Notes under the pieces: generated by a model
Told to the model about the DNA's origin: nothing
Database searches by the model: none
Seen by the model: only the letters and a program-made list of their open reading frames with translations
NCBI RefSeq assembly: GCF_014132355.1
Contig: NZ_BLZO01000184.1
Coordinates: 153,629-217,628, forward strand
Source: Okeania sp. KiyG1
GTDB taxonomy: Bacteria; Cyanobacteriota; Cyanobacteriia; Cyanobacteriales; Microcoleaceae
DNA length: 64,000 bases
Reading direction: 5' to 3'
Made by a program: the position numbers and the translations under genes
Part shown: positions 26,320 through 35,074 of the stretch, in pieces
Layout: every line of letters begins with the position of its first letter
Numbering within the stretch: the first letter of the stretch is position 1

Positions 26320-26446
26320 TGTTTTATCTCCTTGATTAGAAGTGTTAAAATTAGATTTATTACTAGGTATAAAAGTCCCAGTTTTAGCAATTGAATTTTC
26401 CCTATTTCTAGTATACCACTGAGAGGTTGTCTGAGAAGTCCCATTT

Positions 26447-26690
26447 GCTACATCTAAGCCCCCTAAATCCCCCAATTTTGGGGGACTTAAAGATAGCAAA
26501 TTGACTCTTTATTCCCCATTCAATAAAAAGCGAAGCATCTTCTGGTTTCCCTCTTTCCAAGGGGGACGGGAGGGGGATAAAAAGGGGGACGGGAGGGGGA
26601 TTAATAAAGGGGGACTTAAAGATAGCAAATTGACTCTTGTTCCCCCCAAAGTTGGGGGGCTAGGGGGGCAAAATTCAGTATCAAAAAACT
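26447..26690. repeat. G/C-rich palindromic cassette cluster
   Basis: CCCCCTAAATCCCCCAATTT / GGGGGACTTAAAGATAGC blocks, two copies of GGGGGACGGGAGGGGGAT, and an AAAAAGCGAAGCATCTTCTG module. GACTTAAAGATAGCAAATTG occurs twice (about 26484 and 26612). Non-coding; upstream part of ORF 25939-26499 and ORF 26501-26707 lie here. Confidence 0.6.
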
Positions 26691-26699
26691 TTTCAGATA

Positions 26700-26800
26700 T
26701 CCTCTGAGGAATTAAATCTTGAGGTATTCCTGCAATCGTAATACTATTAAGTCCTAACTGATAAGCAAAATCATAAATTTGTCCAGCTCCTGAAGCTTAA
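26700..26800 (-). pseudogene. Short coding relic of unknown protein
   Basis: The minus strand reads ASGAGQIYDFAYQLGLNSIT, then IAGIPQDLIPQR, before entering the palindromic cassettes. It has coding-like composition but no start and no family recognised. Possibly the surviving piece of a gene destroyed by repeat insertion. Confidence 0.3.
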
Positions 26801-26810
26801 AACCTCATTC

Positions 26811-27476
26811 CTAAATACCAGAAATCTTCCAACTATCTAAAAGTTTCTGTAATTTTTCATCACTAAAATCATTAATAACAATACTCGCTCCTACCTCTAA
26901 TAAAGATTCAGGTTCATGGGTAGAAGCAACTCCTACTGTGTAAATTCCTGCTCCGACTGCTGACTTAATTCCCGAACGAGAATCTTCAAAAACAATTGCC
27001 TCTTCCGGGGAAATTTCCAATTTTTCTAAACATAATTTATAAGGTGCAGGATCGGGTTTTTCCACAGTCATTACCCCACCTAATATTACTAATGGAAAAG
27101 TCTCTGTTAACTGCAAAACATCTAACATAAATTCAGCATTTTCTGGAGGTGCATTTGTCACGACCGCTTTCTGAAGTTTTTGTTTTTTAACCCATGCAAT
27201 AAATTCTAATAATCCTGTCATTGGTTCTAAGCTTGTAGCCATTTCTCGAAATTTAGCTTCTTTATAATCTGCTAGTTCTTCTACTTCTGTAGTTGATAGG
27301 TGTGGTAGTAATTTTTTCAGAATTGTGGGATTGCTTCCACCACTAATTTTTTCCTTATAAGAGTTATGGTCAATTACTATTCCGTAATTATTTAAAATTT
27401 CTTTCCATAGCTGGAAATGTAAGGGGTCTGTATTGACTATGGTGCCATCGAGGTCAAATAAAATTGCTTTTAGCAT
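26811..27476 (-). CDS. HAD-superfamily hydrolase (beta-PGM-like)
   Basis: 221 residues. Motif I is ILFDLDGTIVNTDPLH (nucleophile D8 or thereabouts and D+2), motif II VVTNAPPENAEFM (Ser/Thr position is T), and motifs III/IV LEKLEISPEEAIVFEDSRSGIKSA (Lys and acidic pair). The helical cap carries LHFQLWKEIL and KISGGSN. This is the subfamily IA phosphatase/mutase layout, as in beta-phosphoglucomutase and GPH-type phosphatases. The substrate is likely a small sugar phosphate and cannot be fixed. Starts at ATG 27476. No operon. Confidence 0.9.
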   Translation of the reverse strand: MLKAILFDLDGTIVNTDPLHFQLWKEILNNYGIVIDHNSYKEKISGGSNPTILKKLLPHLSTTEVEELADYKEAKFREMATSLEPMTGLLEFIAWVKKQKLQKAVVTNAPPENAEFMLDVLQLTETFPLVILGGVMTVEKPDPAPYKLCLEKLEISPEEAIVFEDSRSGIKSAVGAGIYTVGVASTHEPESLLEVGASIVINDFSDEKLQKLLDSWKISGI

Positions 27477-27808
27477 CTCTTATATAGATAGTGTTTACTT
27501 TATGAGGTCTGAACTGAAAATTGAATGTTTCAGAGAAGGTCTAGATCGAAAGCTCGTGCAATGAGGGACAATTAAAGCTTAAAAGTATTGATTTATATAA
27601 ATTTTAGCCCTCTTACTGAACAGTTATTTAACAAAATGATACTATCATTGTATCAACTTAATTCGGTGGTGGTGCATACCAATGGTAGAGAGAATGTGGG
27701 AGATGTGAGGAGTGTGGGAAGAAATTACAAAACATATATGCTTTCACCATTACTATGCAGGACTACCCTTAATTCTAATATCTGAATAAAATAAGGCATC
27801 AAAATAAT
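27477..27808. other. Intergenic, nothing recognised
   Basis: Plain AT-rich spacer between the HAD gene start and the antitoxin gene end. The ORF at 27588-27785 has no convincing sequence. Confidence 0.4.
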
Positions 27809-28135
27809 TTAATATACAATTTTTATCTCTCCATACTTACTTTTTGGTGATTTAGGTTTAATCACTATTTCAATATCTTGATCTAGATAATTGAGAAACT
27901 GAAATAATTGGTCAGAATCAAATTCTTGCAATAGACCACTGATAAGTCTCGAAATTTTTTCCTCACTAATACCTAATAACTCTGATGCTGTAGAAAGAGT
28001 TAATTGACGTTCATTAATTAGTTCACATATACGGTTAGCAATTTTGGCCTTGGCTAGAGTTTTTTCAGCATTATTAATACCTAAATCAGCAAATACATTA
28101 CCACTACTTGCAGTTATTAAAGTTTTATCACTCAT
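27809..28135 (-). CDS. XRE-family antitoxin (HigA-like)
   Basis: 108 residues with a central helix-turn-helix: ANRICELINERQLTLSTASE followed by LLGISEEKISRLISG, the layout of HigA-type antitoxins and XRE domains with an atypical 3' tail (VIKPKSPKSKYGEIKIVY). It overlaps the end of the toxin gene by 8 bp (28128-28135), so translation was probably coupled toxin-first, as in higBA modules. It would bind its own promoter and neutralise HigB. With the toxin broken, it is now an orphan. Confidence 0.85.
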   Translation of the reverse strand: MSDKTLITASSGNVFADLGINNAEKTLAKAKIANRICELINERQLTLSTASELLGISEEKISRLISGLLQEFDSDQLFQFLNYLDQDIEIVIKPKSPKSKYGEIKIVY

Positions 28136-28672
28136 TATTATTATCCTCTTGATTATTTATAAACGATTCATTAAAATGTTGTTCGGCTATTTTCAGTCGT
28201 TGCTTAATTAGTTCAATATCTTTTTGAGGTGTTTTTATCCCTTTTTTTGATTTTTTCTGAAAAGCATGAGGAACATAAATAACACCTTTTAATTTTACTG
28301 TATAAACAGCTCTATAAGTATCTCCATCAAAGTCTTCTACTATTTCAAGTATTCCTCCGCCTAAACCTTTGATATCATGTTCGGTTGAATACTTACACTT
28401 TGGAGGAAGGAAGGCAGAAGGCAACCCACCCCTCGCCCCTCCCTCCTGGGAGGGAAGGCAGAAGGGAAGAAAAGGTTAAAAGGGATAAAGTTTTTTTATA
28501 ACTGATTATCCGAACATGATATGAGATGTTTAACACTTATGTATTTACTACCTACTTGTGCTTAATACAAAGCAAATCCAATCTCATCTTTGAAGGATTC
28601 AGGAAACTCTCTTAAATTTTTCAATGAATCCCCAATCCAAAACAGGGGTTTAATTTTTTCGTCACTAGCCAC
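28128..28672 (-). pseudogene. HigB-type toxin (phage Gp49-like), split by MITE-A
   Basis: The reading begins at GTG 28672: VASDEKIKPLFWIGDSLKNL, REFPESFKDEIGFALY, a TAA where family members have Gln, then AQVGSKYISVKHL. There a MITE-A (28373-28521) intervenes. The reading resumes as KGLGGGILEIVEDFDGDTYR, AVYTVKLKGVIYVPHAFQKK, SKKGIKTPQKDI, the hallmark of RelE/HigB-fold mRNA interferases. So the gene has one nonsense codon and one mobile insertion. The 98-residue frame ending at 28128 starts inside the MITE and is an artefact. Loss of the toxin with retention of the antitoxin is the safe decay order. Confidence 0.92.
28373..28521. mobile_element. MITE-A, copy 10 (in higB)
   Basis: TATCATGTTCGGTTGAATAC at the left, ATTATCCGAACATGATA at the right, TGA duplicated (TCA in the gene direction). 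Removing the element and one TGA rejoins ..VKHL-KGLGG.. exactly: an internal proof of the ends and of the 3-bp duplication. Confidence 0.95.
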
Positions 28673-28724
28673 AATATAAGTATTGTGACATATTTTTATA
28701 GATATTTTAGAGCTGGAAAAAATC

Positions 28725-29039
28725 TTAATTAATTAAGCGATCGCGTACTCTTTGAGGGTGAAATTTCGCCTCATTTTTTCGACGTACTTCTTGTGCTATT
28801 TTTTGTCGTTCCTGTAAATACTTTTCTACTTCTTCTTGATGCCTTAAATAATAGACAATAACTGCATAAACATCTGCTAAATTTAATGATGGATATGCCA
28901 AACAAATTTCTTCTGCTGTTGCTCCTTGTTGAAAAACATAAACAACTGTATCTAGGGTAACTCGTGTTCCGGCAACTAGAGCTACACCATCCGTATTTAT
29001 AGTCAAAGGAATAGGTTCTGCTGCAATTGAAATTGTCAT
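28725..29039 (-). CDS. DUF433 family protein
   Basis: 104 residues from ATG 29039 (MTISIAAEPIPLTINTDGVA); the longer frame adds 15 residues read from a repeat and is less likely. Core motifs LVAGTRVTLDTVVYVFQQGA and TAEEICLAYPSLNLADVYAV, then IVYYLRHQEEVEKYL, are diagnostic for DUF433, a winged-helix-like family. Its members often serve as antitoxins for PIN-domain (DUF5615) toxins. Here the expected downstream PIN gene is absent; only a higBA-type module follows. The tail is charged (RRKNEAKFHPQRVRDRL). Confidence 0.85.
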   Translation of the reverse strand: MTISIAAEPIPLTINTDGVALVAGTRVTLDTVVYVFQQGATAEEICLAYPSLNLADVYAVIVYYLRHQEEVEKYLQERQKIAQEVRRKNEAKFHPQRVRDRLIN

Positions 29040-29115
29040 AATATTTTTGTTACTAATAAGTAAGAAGGAAGAAGCAAGAAGCAAGAAGGAAGAAGTAATA
29101 AGTAAGAAGAATTCA

Positions 29116-29384
29116 GGCGTTGCTGATTCTGGGTATGATGCAAGCCCCCCTAACCCCCCAATTTTGGGGGGAATAAAACTCTAAAAGTCCCCCGTTTTAT
29201 CCCCCTCCCGTCCCCCTTTTTTATCCCCCTCCCGTCCCCCGCAGGATCGGGGGAAGCCAGATGTTGCTTCGCTTTTTGTTGAACGGGGGAAGCCAGAGGA
29301 TGCTGCGCTTTTTGTTAAATGGGGGATTTAGGGGCTTGAGCAGAACCAAACAATAGCGCATTCATACTTCAATTCAGGAACGCC
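29116..29384. mobile_element. MITE-C, copy 3
   Basis: GGCGTTGCTGATTCTGGGTA at the left, ..TACTTCAATTCAGGAACGCC at the right, exact 8-bp duplication AGAATTCA (29108-29115 and 29385-29392). The interior is filled with CCCCCTAACCCCCCAATTTT palindromes and two GAAGCCAGA..GCTTTTTGTT modules. Confidence 0.9.
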
Positions 29385-29595
29385 AGAATTCATTAGTGGA
29401 TAATGAATAATGAACAATGGATAATGAAAACTATCTCTAATTATCAATTATCAATTATCCATTATCCATTGGTAATACCATTTTGAAAAAACAATTTTAC
29501 AAACAGTAAGTCTGGTTAAAAGACTTTCTAAAAAATGGTATTAAAGCCATTCATTCTGACTCGGTCCTCCTGACTCCTGACTCCTAAAATCCTAG
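29385..29595. other. 3' spacer of sdhA
   Basis: TGGATAATGAATAATGAACA inverted with TTATCAATTATCCATTATCC (about 29398-29470): a long, AT-rich hairpin-forming repeat 3' of sdhA. No gene. Confidence 0.5.
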
Positions 29596-31323
29596 TTAAT
29601 ACTTCCGTTCCTGTGGCTCAAACATTGTAACTGCCACAGGTCGATAACCAATATCAATTCCTGCTAACGAATAATATGCCAAAGTATGCTGTAAAAACCT
29701 CTCATCATTTCGTTGCGGAAAATCTTCCCGACTGTGAGCACCCCGACTTTCCTGACGACTCAACGCCGAACTTAAAATTGTTTCCCCCACCACAATAATA
29801 CTCCGCAACTCCAACGCCTCAATAACCTCCGTATTCCACAACTTACCCTTATCATCCAAATAAACCTCCTGATATTGCTCCTGCAATTGCTTCAATTTTT
29901 CCAACCCTTCCTGCATCACATTCTGAGAACGAAATACACCGCAATGCTCAGTCATCGTATCCTGAAACTGCTGCCGTAAAAAATCAATACGATATTCTCC
30001 CGAACGGTCCAACAACCCTTTAATTTGTTCTCGTGCCTCCTGAATATAAGGTTCTTCCTCAATATTCGGCAATTTGCGACCTTCCACAAACTCCGCGATC
30101 GCTGCCCCAGTCCGTCGCCCATAAACCACACATTCCAACAAAGAATTACTTCCCAAACGGTTCGCCCCATGCACCGAAACACAAGCACATTCACCCGCAG
30201 CAAACAACCCATCCACCAAAACATCAGCACTAGCAAAAACTCTACCATCAGTATTAGTAGGAATGCCGCCCATAGAATAATGAGCAGTGGGACGAACTGG
30301 CATCGGTTCGTTCACCGCATCAATACCTACAAGACGATGTGCTTCTTCCCAAGCAAACGGTACTCGACTCATAATTTTTTCCCGCCCCATGTGACTCAGA
30401 TCGAGATAAACAAACGGACCACCCGCAGTACCATCCATATTAATTCCGCGACCAGCACTAATTTCCAAAGTAATAGCACGGGAGGTAATATCGCGGGGTG
30501 CCAACTCCATGCGACTAGGAGCATAATTTTTCATAAAGCGATCGCCTTCACTATTAATCAGATAAGCACCCTCACCGCGCACCGCTTCAGAAATCAAAAC
30601 TCCTGCTGGATATAAACCTGTTGGGTGAAACTGTACAAACTCCATATCTTGCAGAGGAAGGCCAATCATTGCTGCCATTGCCAAACCGTCCCCAGTAGAA
30701 GCATAATCATTGGAAGTGGTATTAAATACCCGACCATAACCACCAGTGGCAAACATTACTGCTTTTGCTCGCAGGACAACAATTTCACCATCCAGAATAT
30801 GGTACATAACCACGCCTTTTGCCTGACCATCTTCGAGTATCAGGCGCATTACATACCATTCCTGATAAATATGCACCCCATAACGTCGGAGGTTATTTAC
30901 CAATTCATGCAAAATAGCGTGACCAGTTTTATCCGCAGCGTAACAAGTCCGGTTGTGGGAGTGACCGCCAAAAGCACGTTGAGCAATGCGACCATCTGGC
31001 AACCGAGAAAATAATACCCCTAAATGTTCGAGGTCAATAATTACATCTGGTGCTTCTTTTGCCAAAATTTCTACTGCATCCTGGTCAGCTAGATAGTCGG
31101 AACCTTTGACTGTATCAAAAGCATGAGCTTTCCAACTATCTTCAGGGTCTACATTTTGGAGAGAAGCTGCTATTCCACCTTGAGCTGCTACCGAGTGGGA
31201 ACGAATGGGGTGAGTTTTGGCAACAACTGCCACATTTAAGCTAGGATTTTTGCGAGCTATTTCTACAGCAGCGCGGCTACCTGCTAGACCGCCACCTACT
31301 ATTATTACGTCGTGTTCTAACAT
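29596..31323 (-). CDS. sdhA: Succinate dehydrogenase/fumarate reductase flavoprotein subunit
   Basis: 575 residues, full length. FAD dinucleotide-binding start VIVGGGLAGSRAAVEIA; FAD-linkage loop SHSVAAQGGIAASL; active site HPTGLYPAGVLISEAVRGEG; substrate and catalytic region RPTAHYSMGGIPTNTDGRVF; FAD-C RLGSNSLLECVVYGRRTGA; C-terminal R(E)SRGAHSREDFPQRND. It oxidises succinate to fumarate and, with SdhB, feeds the plastoquinone pool in cyanobacteria. sdhB is not adjacent, as is usual in the phylum. Starts at ATG 31323. GC content is higher than the surrounding spacer, as expected for a conserved gene. Confidence 0.97.
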   Translation of the reverse strand: MLEHDVIIVGGGLAGSRAAVEIARKNPSLNVAVVAKTHPIRSHSVAAQGGIAASLQNVDPEDSWKAHAFDTVKGSDYLADQDAVEILAKEAPDVIIDLEHLGVLFSRLPDGRIAQRAFGGHSHNRTCYAADKTGHAILHELVNNLRRYGVHIYQEWYVMRLILEDGQAKGVVMYHILDGEIVVLRAKAVMFATGGYGRVFNTTSNDYASTGDGLAMAAMIGLPLQDMEFVQFHPTGLYPAGVLISEAVRGEGAYLINSEGDRFMKNYAPSRMELAPRDITSRAITLEISAGRGINMDGTAGGPFVYLDLSHMGREKIMSRVPFAWEEAHRLVGIDAVNEPMPVRPTAHYSMGGIPTNTDGRVFASADVLVDGLFAAGECACVSVHGANRLGSNSLLECVVYGRRTGAAIAEFVEGRKLPNIEEEPYIQEAREQIKGLLDRSGEYRIDFLRQQFQDTMTEHCGVFRSQNVMQEGLEKLKQLQEQYQEVYLDDKGKLWNTEVIEALELRSIIVVGETILSSALSRQESRGAHSREDFPQRNDERFLQHTLAYYSLAGIDIGYRPVAVTMFEPQERKY

Positions 31324-31413
31324 TAAGTAAATCTCTAATAGTTTTATGCTTTTATTATTTTATACCAAATAGACATCTCCAGAAAAAAGGGAGTAGGGAG
31401 TAGGGGAAAATAA

Positions 31414-31592
31414 TATCAAATCCGGTAGCATCGGTGTAATTAGATGGGGAGATGGGGGACCCACCCCTAACCCCTCCCTGGAGGGGAATGTGGGGATGGG
31501 GACCCACCCTAACCCTCCCTGGAGGGGAGAAATATTTGGTAATCGTTGAAGATGGAACATTTTTTACGTGCCGAATTAAACGGATTTGATAT
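31414..31592. mobile_element. MITE-A, copy 11
   Basis: TATCAAATCCGGTAGCATCG at the left, GCCGAATTAAACGGATTTG..ATA at the right, TAA duplicated. Same subtype as 8030 and 21785; CCCACCCTAACCCTCC cassettes inside. Confidence 0.85.
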
Positions 31593-31726
31593 AATTGATA
31601 TATCTAGTTCGATAATTGATTTTATTTTTTATTTATTATTAGAGATGTCTAGTTTAAAAAAGGTATTTATATCATTTTCTGACGGGTCATTTCATTTATC
31701 ATTTATCAGTACCTTTTTCTGAGATA

Positions 31727-31765
31727 AAAAACCCACCTGTGTCATTAAGCAGGCAGGTTTTTAAC
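31727..31765 (-). terminator. Probable intrinsic terminator of the 32068-32379 gene
   Basis: AAAAACCCACCTG and CAGGCAGGTTTTT arms around a TGTCATTAAG loop, with the 3' arm running into T's on either strand. Points at transcripts from the minus-strand gene 300 bp away; a MITE-B (31827-32053) now separates gene and terminator. Confidence 0.55.
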
Positions 31766-31826
31766 TTTTTAAGTACCTCGAATTAAATGAGGACTTTAGT
31801 TTTCGGTGTTGCTCAATTCAATGTCA

Positions 31827-32053
31827 GTAAGCATTTCCTGCGGACTGCTGCGCAAACAGCTATTAGCAGTCAGCTCTTAGCTTTTTAATGAATTAACCAA
31901 GTATTTGCTTAACTTCTACTACATTTTTGAACAAAGAATTGAAGCACAAGAACAACAAGCCTAAATTGTCTACTAAAGGTAATGAAGCTGAAGTCCGCAG
32001 TTCCGACCTTATGAGGCTAGCTGATAGCTGACTGCTGACCGCTGTTTGCTTAC
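31827..32053. mobile_element. MITE-B, copy 2
   Basis: GTAAGCATT at the left, GTTTGCTTAC at the right, flanks CAATGTCA and CAAAGTCA (7 of 8 match). PAL21 at 31836-31856 in the left end. Begins 14 bp after the stop of the neighbouring gene. Confidence 0.85.
31836..31856 (+). repeat. PAL21 module in MITE-B left end
   Basis: TCCTGCGGACTGCTGCGC then AAA splits GTAAGCATT-CAGC, the end sequence that is continuous in copies at 12930, 32866 and 43714. Confidence 0.75.
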
Positions 32054-32067
32054 CAAAGTCAAAACAT

Positions 32068-32379
32068 TTAGCCTAGAGAAGTTGCTGGTTGCTGACCAGA
32101 CATTGACGTTTGAGACTCTTCTTCTTCGTTAGGTTCTACTGAAAGTACTTCAATATGATTTAATAAGGTCGTTACAAAAGCAAAAACTAGGAAGGGTAGA
32201 GACAAAACCACGATTAAAGCAATAGCTCCTAGAGCATAGACTTGGCTACTGCTAGTCCAAAGGGCAATTCCTCCAGCTATACTCAAGAATACCACTATTA
32301 ACCAAACAATAATTTGGCCATAAATGTCGCCGAAAGTGAGTGTGCATTGGATACGATATTTTTGGAGATTATTCATCAT
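32068..32379 (-). CDS. Small two-TM membrane protein
   Basis: 103 residues, family not named. A soluble start MMNNLQKYRIQCTLTFGDIY is followed by two TM helices, about 21-42 (GQIIVWLIVVFLSIAGGIAL) and 48-72 (YALGAIALIVVLSLPFLVFA). The tail is acidic and low-complexity (EPNEEEESQTSMSGQQPATS). Proteins of this shape are conserved among cyanobacteria without function. It starts at one of two adjacent ATGs. Its 3' end is followed at once by a MITE-B, which separates it from its probable terminator. Confidence 0.7.
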   Translation of the reverse strand: MMNNLQKYRIQCTLTFGDIYGQIIVWLIVVFLSIAGGIALWTSSSQVYALGAIALIVVLSLPFLVFAFVTTLLNHIEVLSVEPNEEEESQTSMSGQQPATSLG

Positions 32380-32865
32380 TTTTACTTCGTTACATTACTT
32401 CAATTTTTAGGTTAGACGTATTGTCAAACCACAGTAATTTATAGGTTAGACCAACTGTCAAACTAGAGTAAAATTTATTACGATCAAAATCGTAATTGTT
32501 ACAACACTTTACAGTTTTTCACTGTAAAATAATATAGTTGTTACAAAAGTAACAATTAAATCTTTTTTATCTTTTTTATCTACATTTTTCGGCGTTGGTG
32601 AAAAGAGGTATGAGGGGTTGGTGAAAACAGGTATGATTTTCGTGCTTAGGTAACAGGGAATAGGGAATAGGTAGGGACGTTGTATATAACGTCCCTACAG
32701 ATTATTTCGTTTACGGCTCGCCCAAATATCTTAATTCTTATGTTGATTCACCAATGCCAGGAAAAGAATATCTAAAGTTAGAAGAAGGAAGAGGTTATTT
32801 TAGATTTAAATATTCTATTTATGATCTTTTTCTTTCTACCATCTTCCTTCTTCCAAAGCTGATAT
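32380..32865. other. Leader of small membrane-protein gene; MITE-C-like end pair
   Basis: A duplicated 33-bp unit with GTTAGAC..TTGTCAAAC..AGTAA (about 32411-32470), then a GGCGTTGGTG..TTCACCAATGCC pair (32591-32758) resembling MITE-C but without a matching duplication. TAGGGACGTTGTATATAACG palindrome inside. Confidence 0.5.
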
Positions 32866-33122
32866 GTAAGCATTCAGCTATTAGCTATCAGCTATCAGCC
32901 AAAAGACTTACTCTTTAAGAGCAGTGTTTAAATTAACAACTGACTTTAAGGTCAAGGGAAGCAACTTTTGTAGTAAGACAATTAAATATTGCTTTTATCG
33001 TAAACTAAAAGCAATAGCTGTTAACATAGTTCCGACCATAGGAGGCTAGCTGAAGTCCGCAGTTCCGACCATAGGAGGATGGCTGACGGCTGTTTGCGGA
33101 GCATTCCGGAGGAAATGCTTAC
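32866..33122. mobile_element. MITE-B, copy 3
   Basis: GTAAGCATTCAGC at the left, AAATGCTTAC at the right, exact 8-bp duplication GCTGATAT (32858-32865 and 33123-33130). PAL21 at 33093-33113 in the right end. Ends 12 bp before the stop codon of the TPR gene. Interior shared with copy 37112 (TTTTGTAGTAAGACAATTA). Confidence 0.95.
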
Positions 33123-33133
33123 GCTGATATTAA

Positions 33134-34282
33134 TTAATCTTCCAATTCCGTCATAATAGTTTCCACTTTTTCTTTACCTTCATAATTATTCTGTTTCTCA
33201 AACAATTTTAAAGCCGTTTCAAAAGACTTTCTGGCTTCTCGATCGCGCTCTCGACGGTGAAGAGCTAACCCCATTTTATAATGAGCATCTGCATTATCGG
33301 GATTTTTCTTAATTACTTGCCGATACATAATTATTGCTTGTAAATAATCCTGACTTTCTAAAAGTATCTCTGCTGCAGCAAACCTAGCTTCTACTAGATC
33401 GGGATTAGCATAAGCAGCTCTTTGATAAAATTTCAAAGCAGCTTGGGGATTATTTTGTGCTTGATAAATTTCCGCAATTTGAAACTGAATCTCTCCATTT
33501 CGAGGTCCTAGACGAGAAGCTAATTCCAGGGCAGCTAAACCACCATTAATATCTCCAGTAGATAATAAAGCAGTTCCTAACTTGATTTGCATTCCTGCAT
33601 TTCTCGGAGATAATCTAACCGCTTCTCGAAGTGCTTGTAATGCTTCAGGAAAACGTTCTTGTTTTAATAATGCTAAACCCATTGAAGCATAAGCTTCAGC
33701 ATTATTAGAATCAGACTGAATTGCTACTTGATATGCAACGATCGCCTCATTGTATCTTTCTAGGCGAAACAATGCAGCACCTAATCCTAAATGAGCATTA
33801 ACGTTATTGCGGTCCAGTAAAGAAGCACGGCGATAAGCTTCAACTGCAGCTGGATAGTTTTCTAACTTAGCCATACTATACCCCAAACCATATTGAAAAT
33901 CTGCTTTATGAGGTTCAATAGCGATCGCCTGTTGATAAAACTGACTTGCAGCTTGAAAATTTCCTTGGACTGCCTCTAAATAAGCAATACCAGAATATAT
34001 TTTTGCATTTTTTGGGTCTAAACGTGCGGCCTGTTGATATATTATTACCGCTTGTTGGTATTTACCCGCATCCGCTAGCGCTCTTCCTTGGCGTAGTAGT
34101 TTGTCTAAGTTGGAATTGACAGATTGATTTTGAGCCAATAATTTGACTCCACAACCAGGAAAAATACCTATATTTATCCTAGATGTTTCTTGACAAGTAA
34201 CCCCATAGGCAATAGAAGGAATAGTGGCCGTTATTGTGGCCACTACTAAACTACTAAATATTGATACTGTTTTTTTGTACAC
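33134..34282 (-). CDS. Exported TPR-repeat protein
   Basis: 382 residues. The N-terminal signal (MYKKTVSIFSSLVVATITAT..SIAYGV) is followed by a short Cys-containing linker. Nine to ten tetratricopeptide repeats start near residue 58 (LDKLLRQGRALADAGKYQQA) and end near 370. Canonical repeats include AKIYSGIAYLEAVQGNFQAA, AHLGLGAALFRLERYNEAIV and AHYKMGLALHRRERDREARK. A TPR solenoid in the periplasm or thylakoid lumen usually acts as an assembly adaptor; no partner is visible. Starts at ATG 34282. The MITE-B 12 bp downstream probably forms the transcript 3' end. Confidence 0.88.
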   Translation of the reverse strand: MYKKTVSIFSSLVVATITATIPSIAYGVTCQETSRINIGIFPGCGVKLLAQNQSVNSNLDKLLRQGRALADAGKYQQAVIIYQQAARLDPKNAKIYSGIAYLEAVQGNFQAASQFYQQAIAIEPHKADFQYGLGYSMAKLENYPAAVEAYRRASLLDRNNVNAHLGLGAALFRLERYNEAIVAYQVAIQSDSNNAEAYASMGLALLKQERFPEALQALREAVRLSPRNAGMQIKLGTALLSTGDINGGLAALELASRLGPRNGEIQFQIAEIYQAQNNPQAALKFYQRAAYANPDLVEARFAAAEILLESQDYLQAIIMYRQVIKKNPDNADAHYKMGLALHRRERDREARKSFETALKLFEKQNNYEGKEKVETIMTELED

Positions 34283-35074
34283 GGCCAGTCTGAAATATTA
34301 AGTGTTCGTAGAAATTATTAATCATAGCACCGCTTTGACATCTTCTCCGGCCTAAAGGGGCGGAGAAAAAACCGAACCTTAGTTCCTCGACGGGTTGATG
34401 TTTTGCGGGTTCAGAGCTTCCGCTAATACTGGGTACTGCACCCACCCCTCTTTCTCCCCCACATTCCCCTCCTGGGAGGGGCTAGGGTGGGTCCCCCATC
34501 TCCCCACATTCCCCTCCTGGGAGGGGAGGGGCTAGGGTGGTTCCCCCATCCCCCCATATTGCTAGTGACAATGAAAATCTTCTGAATGTCTACTTCTGCT
34601 TGAATATCTTTAAGAATAGGGAGGGCTAAATTTTTAGGACCATACACTGAGGATTGAATATACAGACCCACCGACTATCGGTATCAGTTCAACAATTAAT
34701 AATTAATAATTAATAATTAATAATTACCTCTCCTTTAAAACGGATAGGATTGACTAATCATGAAAATTTTTCTTCTCTTGGTAGATACGCCACTATTATT
34801 CCCTCCATACTTTTTTCATCACACTTGATTTCCAAATTCCAGATAAAAACGCTATATTTTTTTCAAAATACAAATACAGTCACCCCTATATTCTGCTATT
34901 TATGGGAATTGCAAAATAAATTAAGAAGTTAGAAAATTTAAGATAATTCTCAGCAAGAATGCAATACAAACCGCAAGAATTAGAAATACAAACAAATATT
35001 TAGCACTTACTATCTAATTTAAGCTCTCATCCGAAATTTAACGGAGAGATAAATAATTTGATTGGGAAAAAATA
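34283..35074. other. Spacer with IS605-type end and R1 fragment
   Basis: 34334-34420 reads TTGACATCTTCTCCGGCCTA..GGGCGGAGAAAA..CGACGGGTTGATG, the subterminal sequence of an IS200/IS605 element without any gene. Then C-rich CCTCCTGGGAGGGG cassettes. The minus-strand reading SSVYGPKNLALPILKDIQAE at 34560-34680 may be a gene relic. R1 fragment with heptads at 34690-34775. The final ~150 bp precede the spondin gene, with a TAACGGAGAGAT Shine-Dalgarno-like site at 35040. Confidence 0.5.
34334..34420. mobile_element. Orphan IS200/IS605-type end
   Basis: TTCTCCGGCC..GGGGCGGAGAA hairpin followed by CCTTAGTTCCTCGACGGGTT. Sequence-level resemblance to tnpB-element ends; no tnpA or tnpB nearby. Confidence 0.4.

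Larger units (their letters stand above)
31324..31826. other. Spacer upstream of sdhA
   Basis: Contains MITE-A (31414-31592) and a hairpin terminator (31727-31765). AGACATCTCC/GGAGATGTCT inverted bits flank the MITE (about 31370 and 31640), the outer ends of an older element also visible near 35913, 36931 and 37018. Confidence 0.55.

Noticed and set aside
30025-31014. Three plus-strand ORFs of 66-196 codons
   Set aside because: Shadow frames of sdhA on the opposite strand; no start context or domain.
34423-34671. 82-codon ORF with Pro/Gly-rich SPPRRGMWG repeats
   Set aside because: Translated CCTCCTGGGAGGGG cassettes; only its first ~35 residues could be a gene relic.
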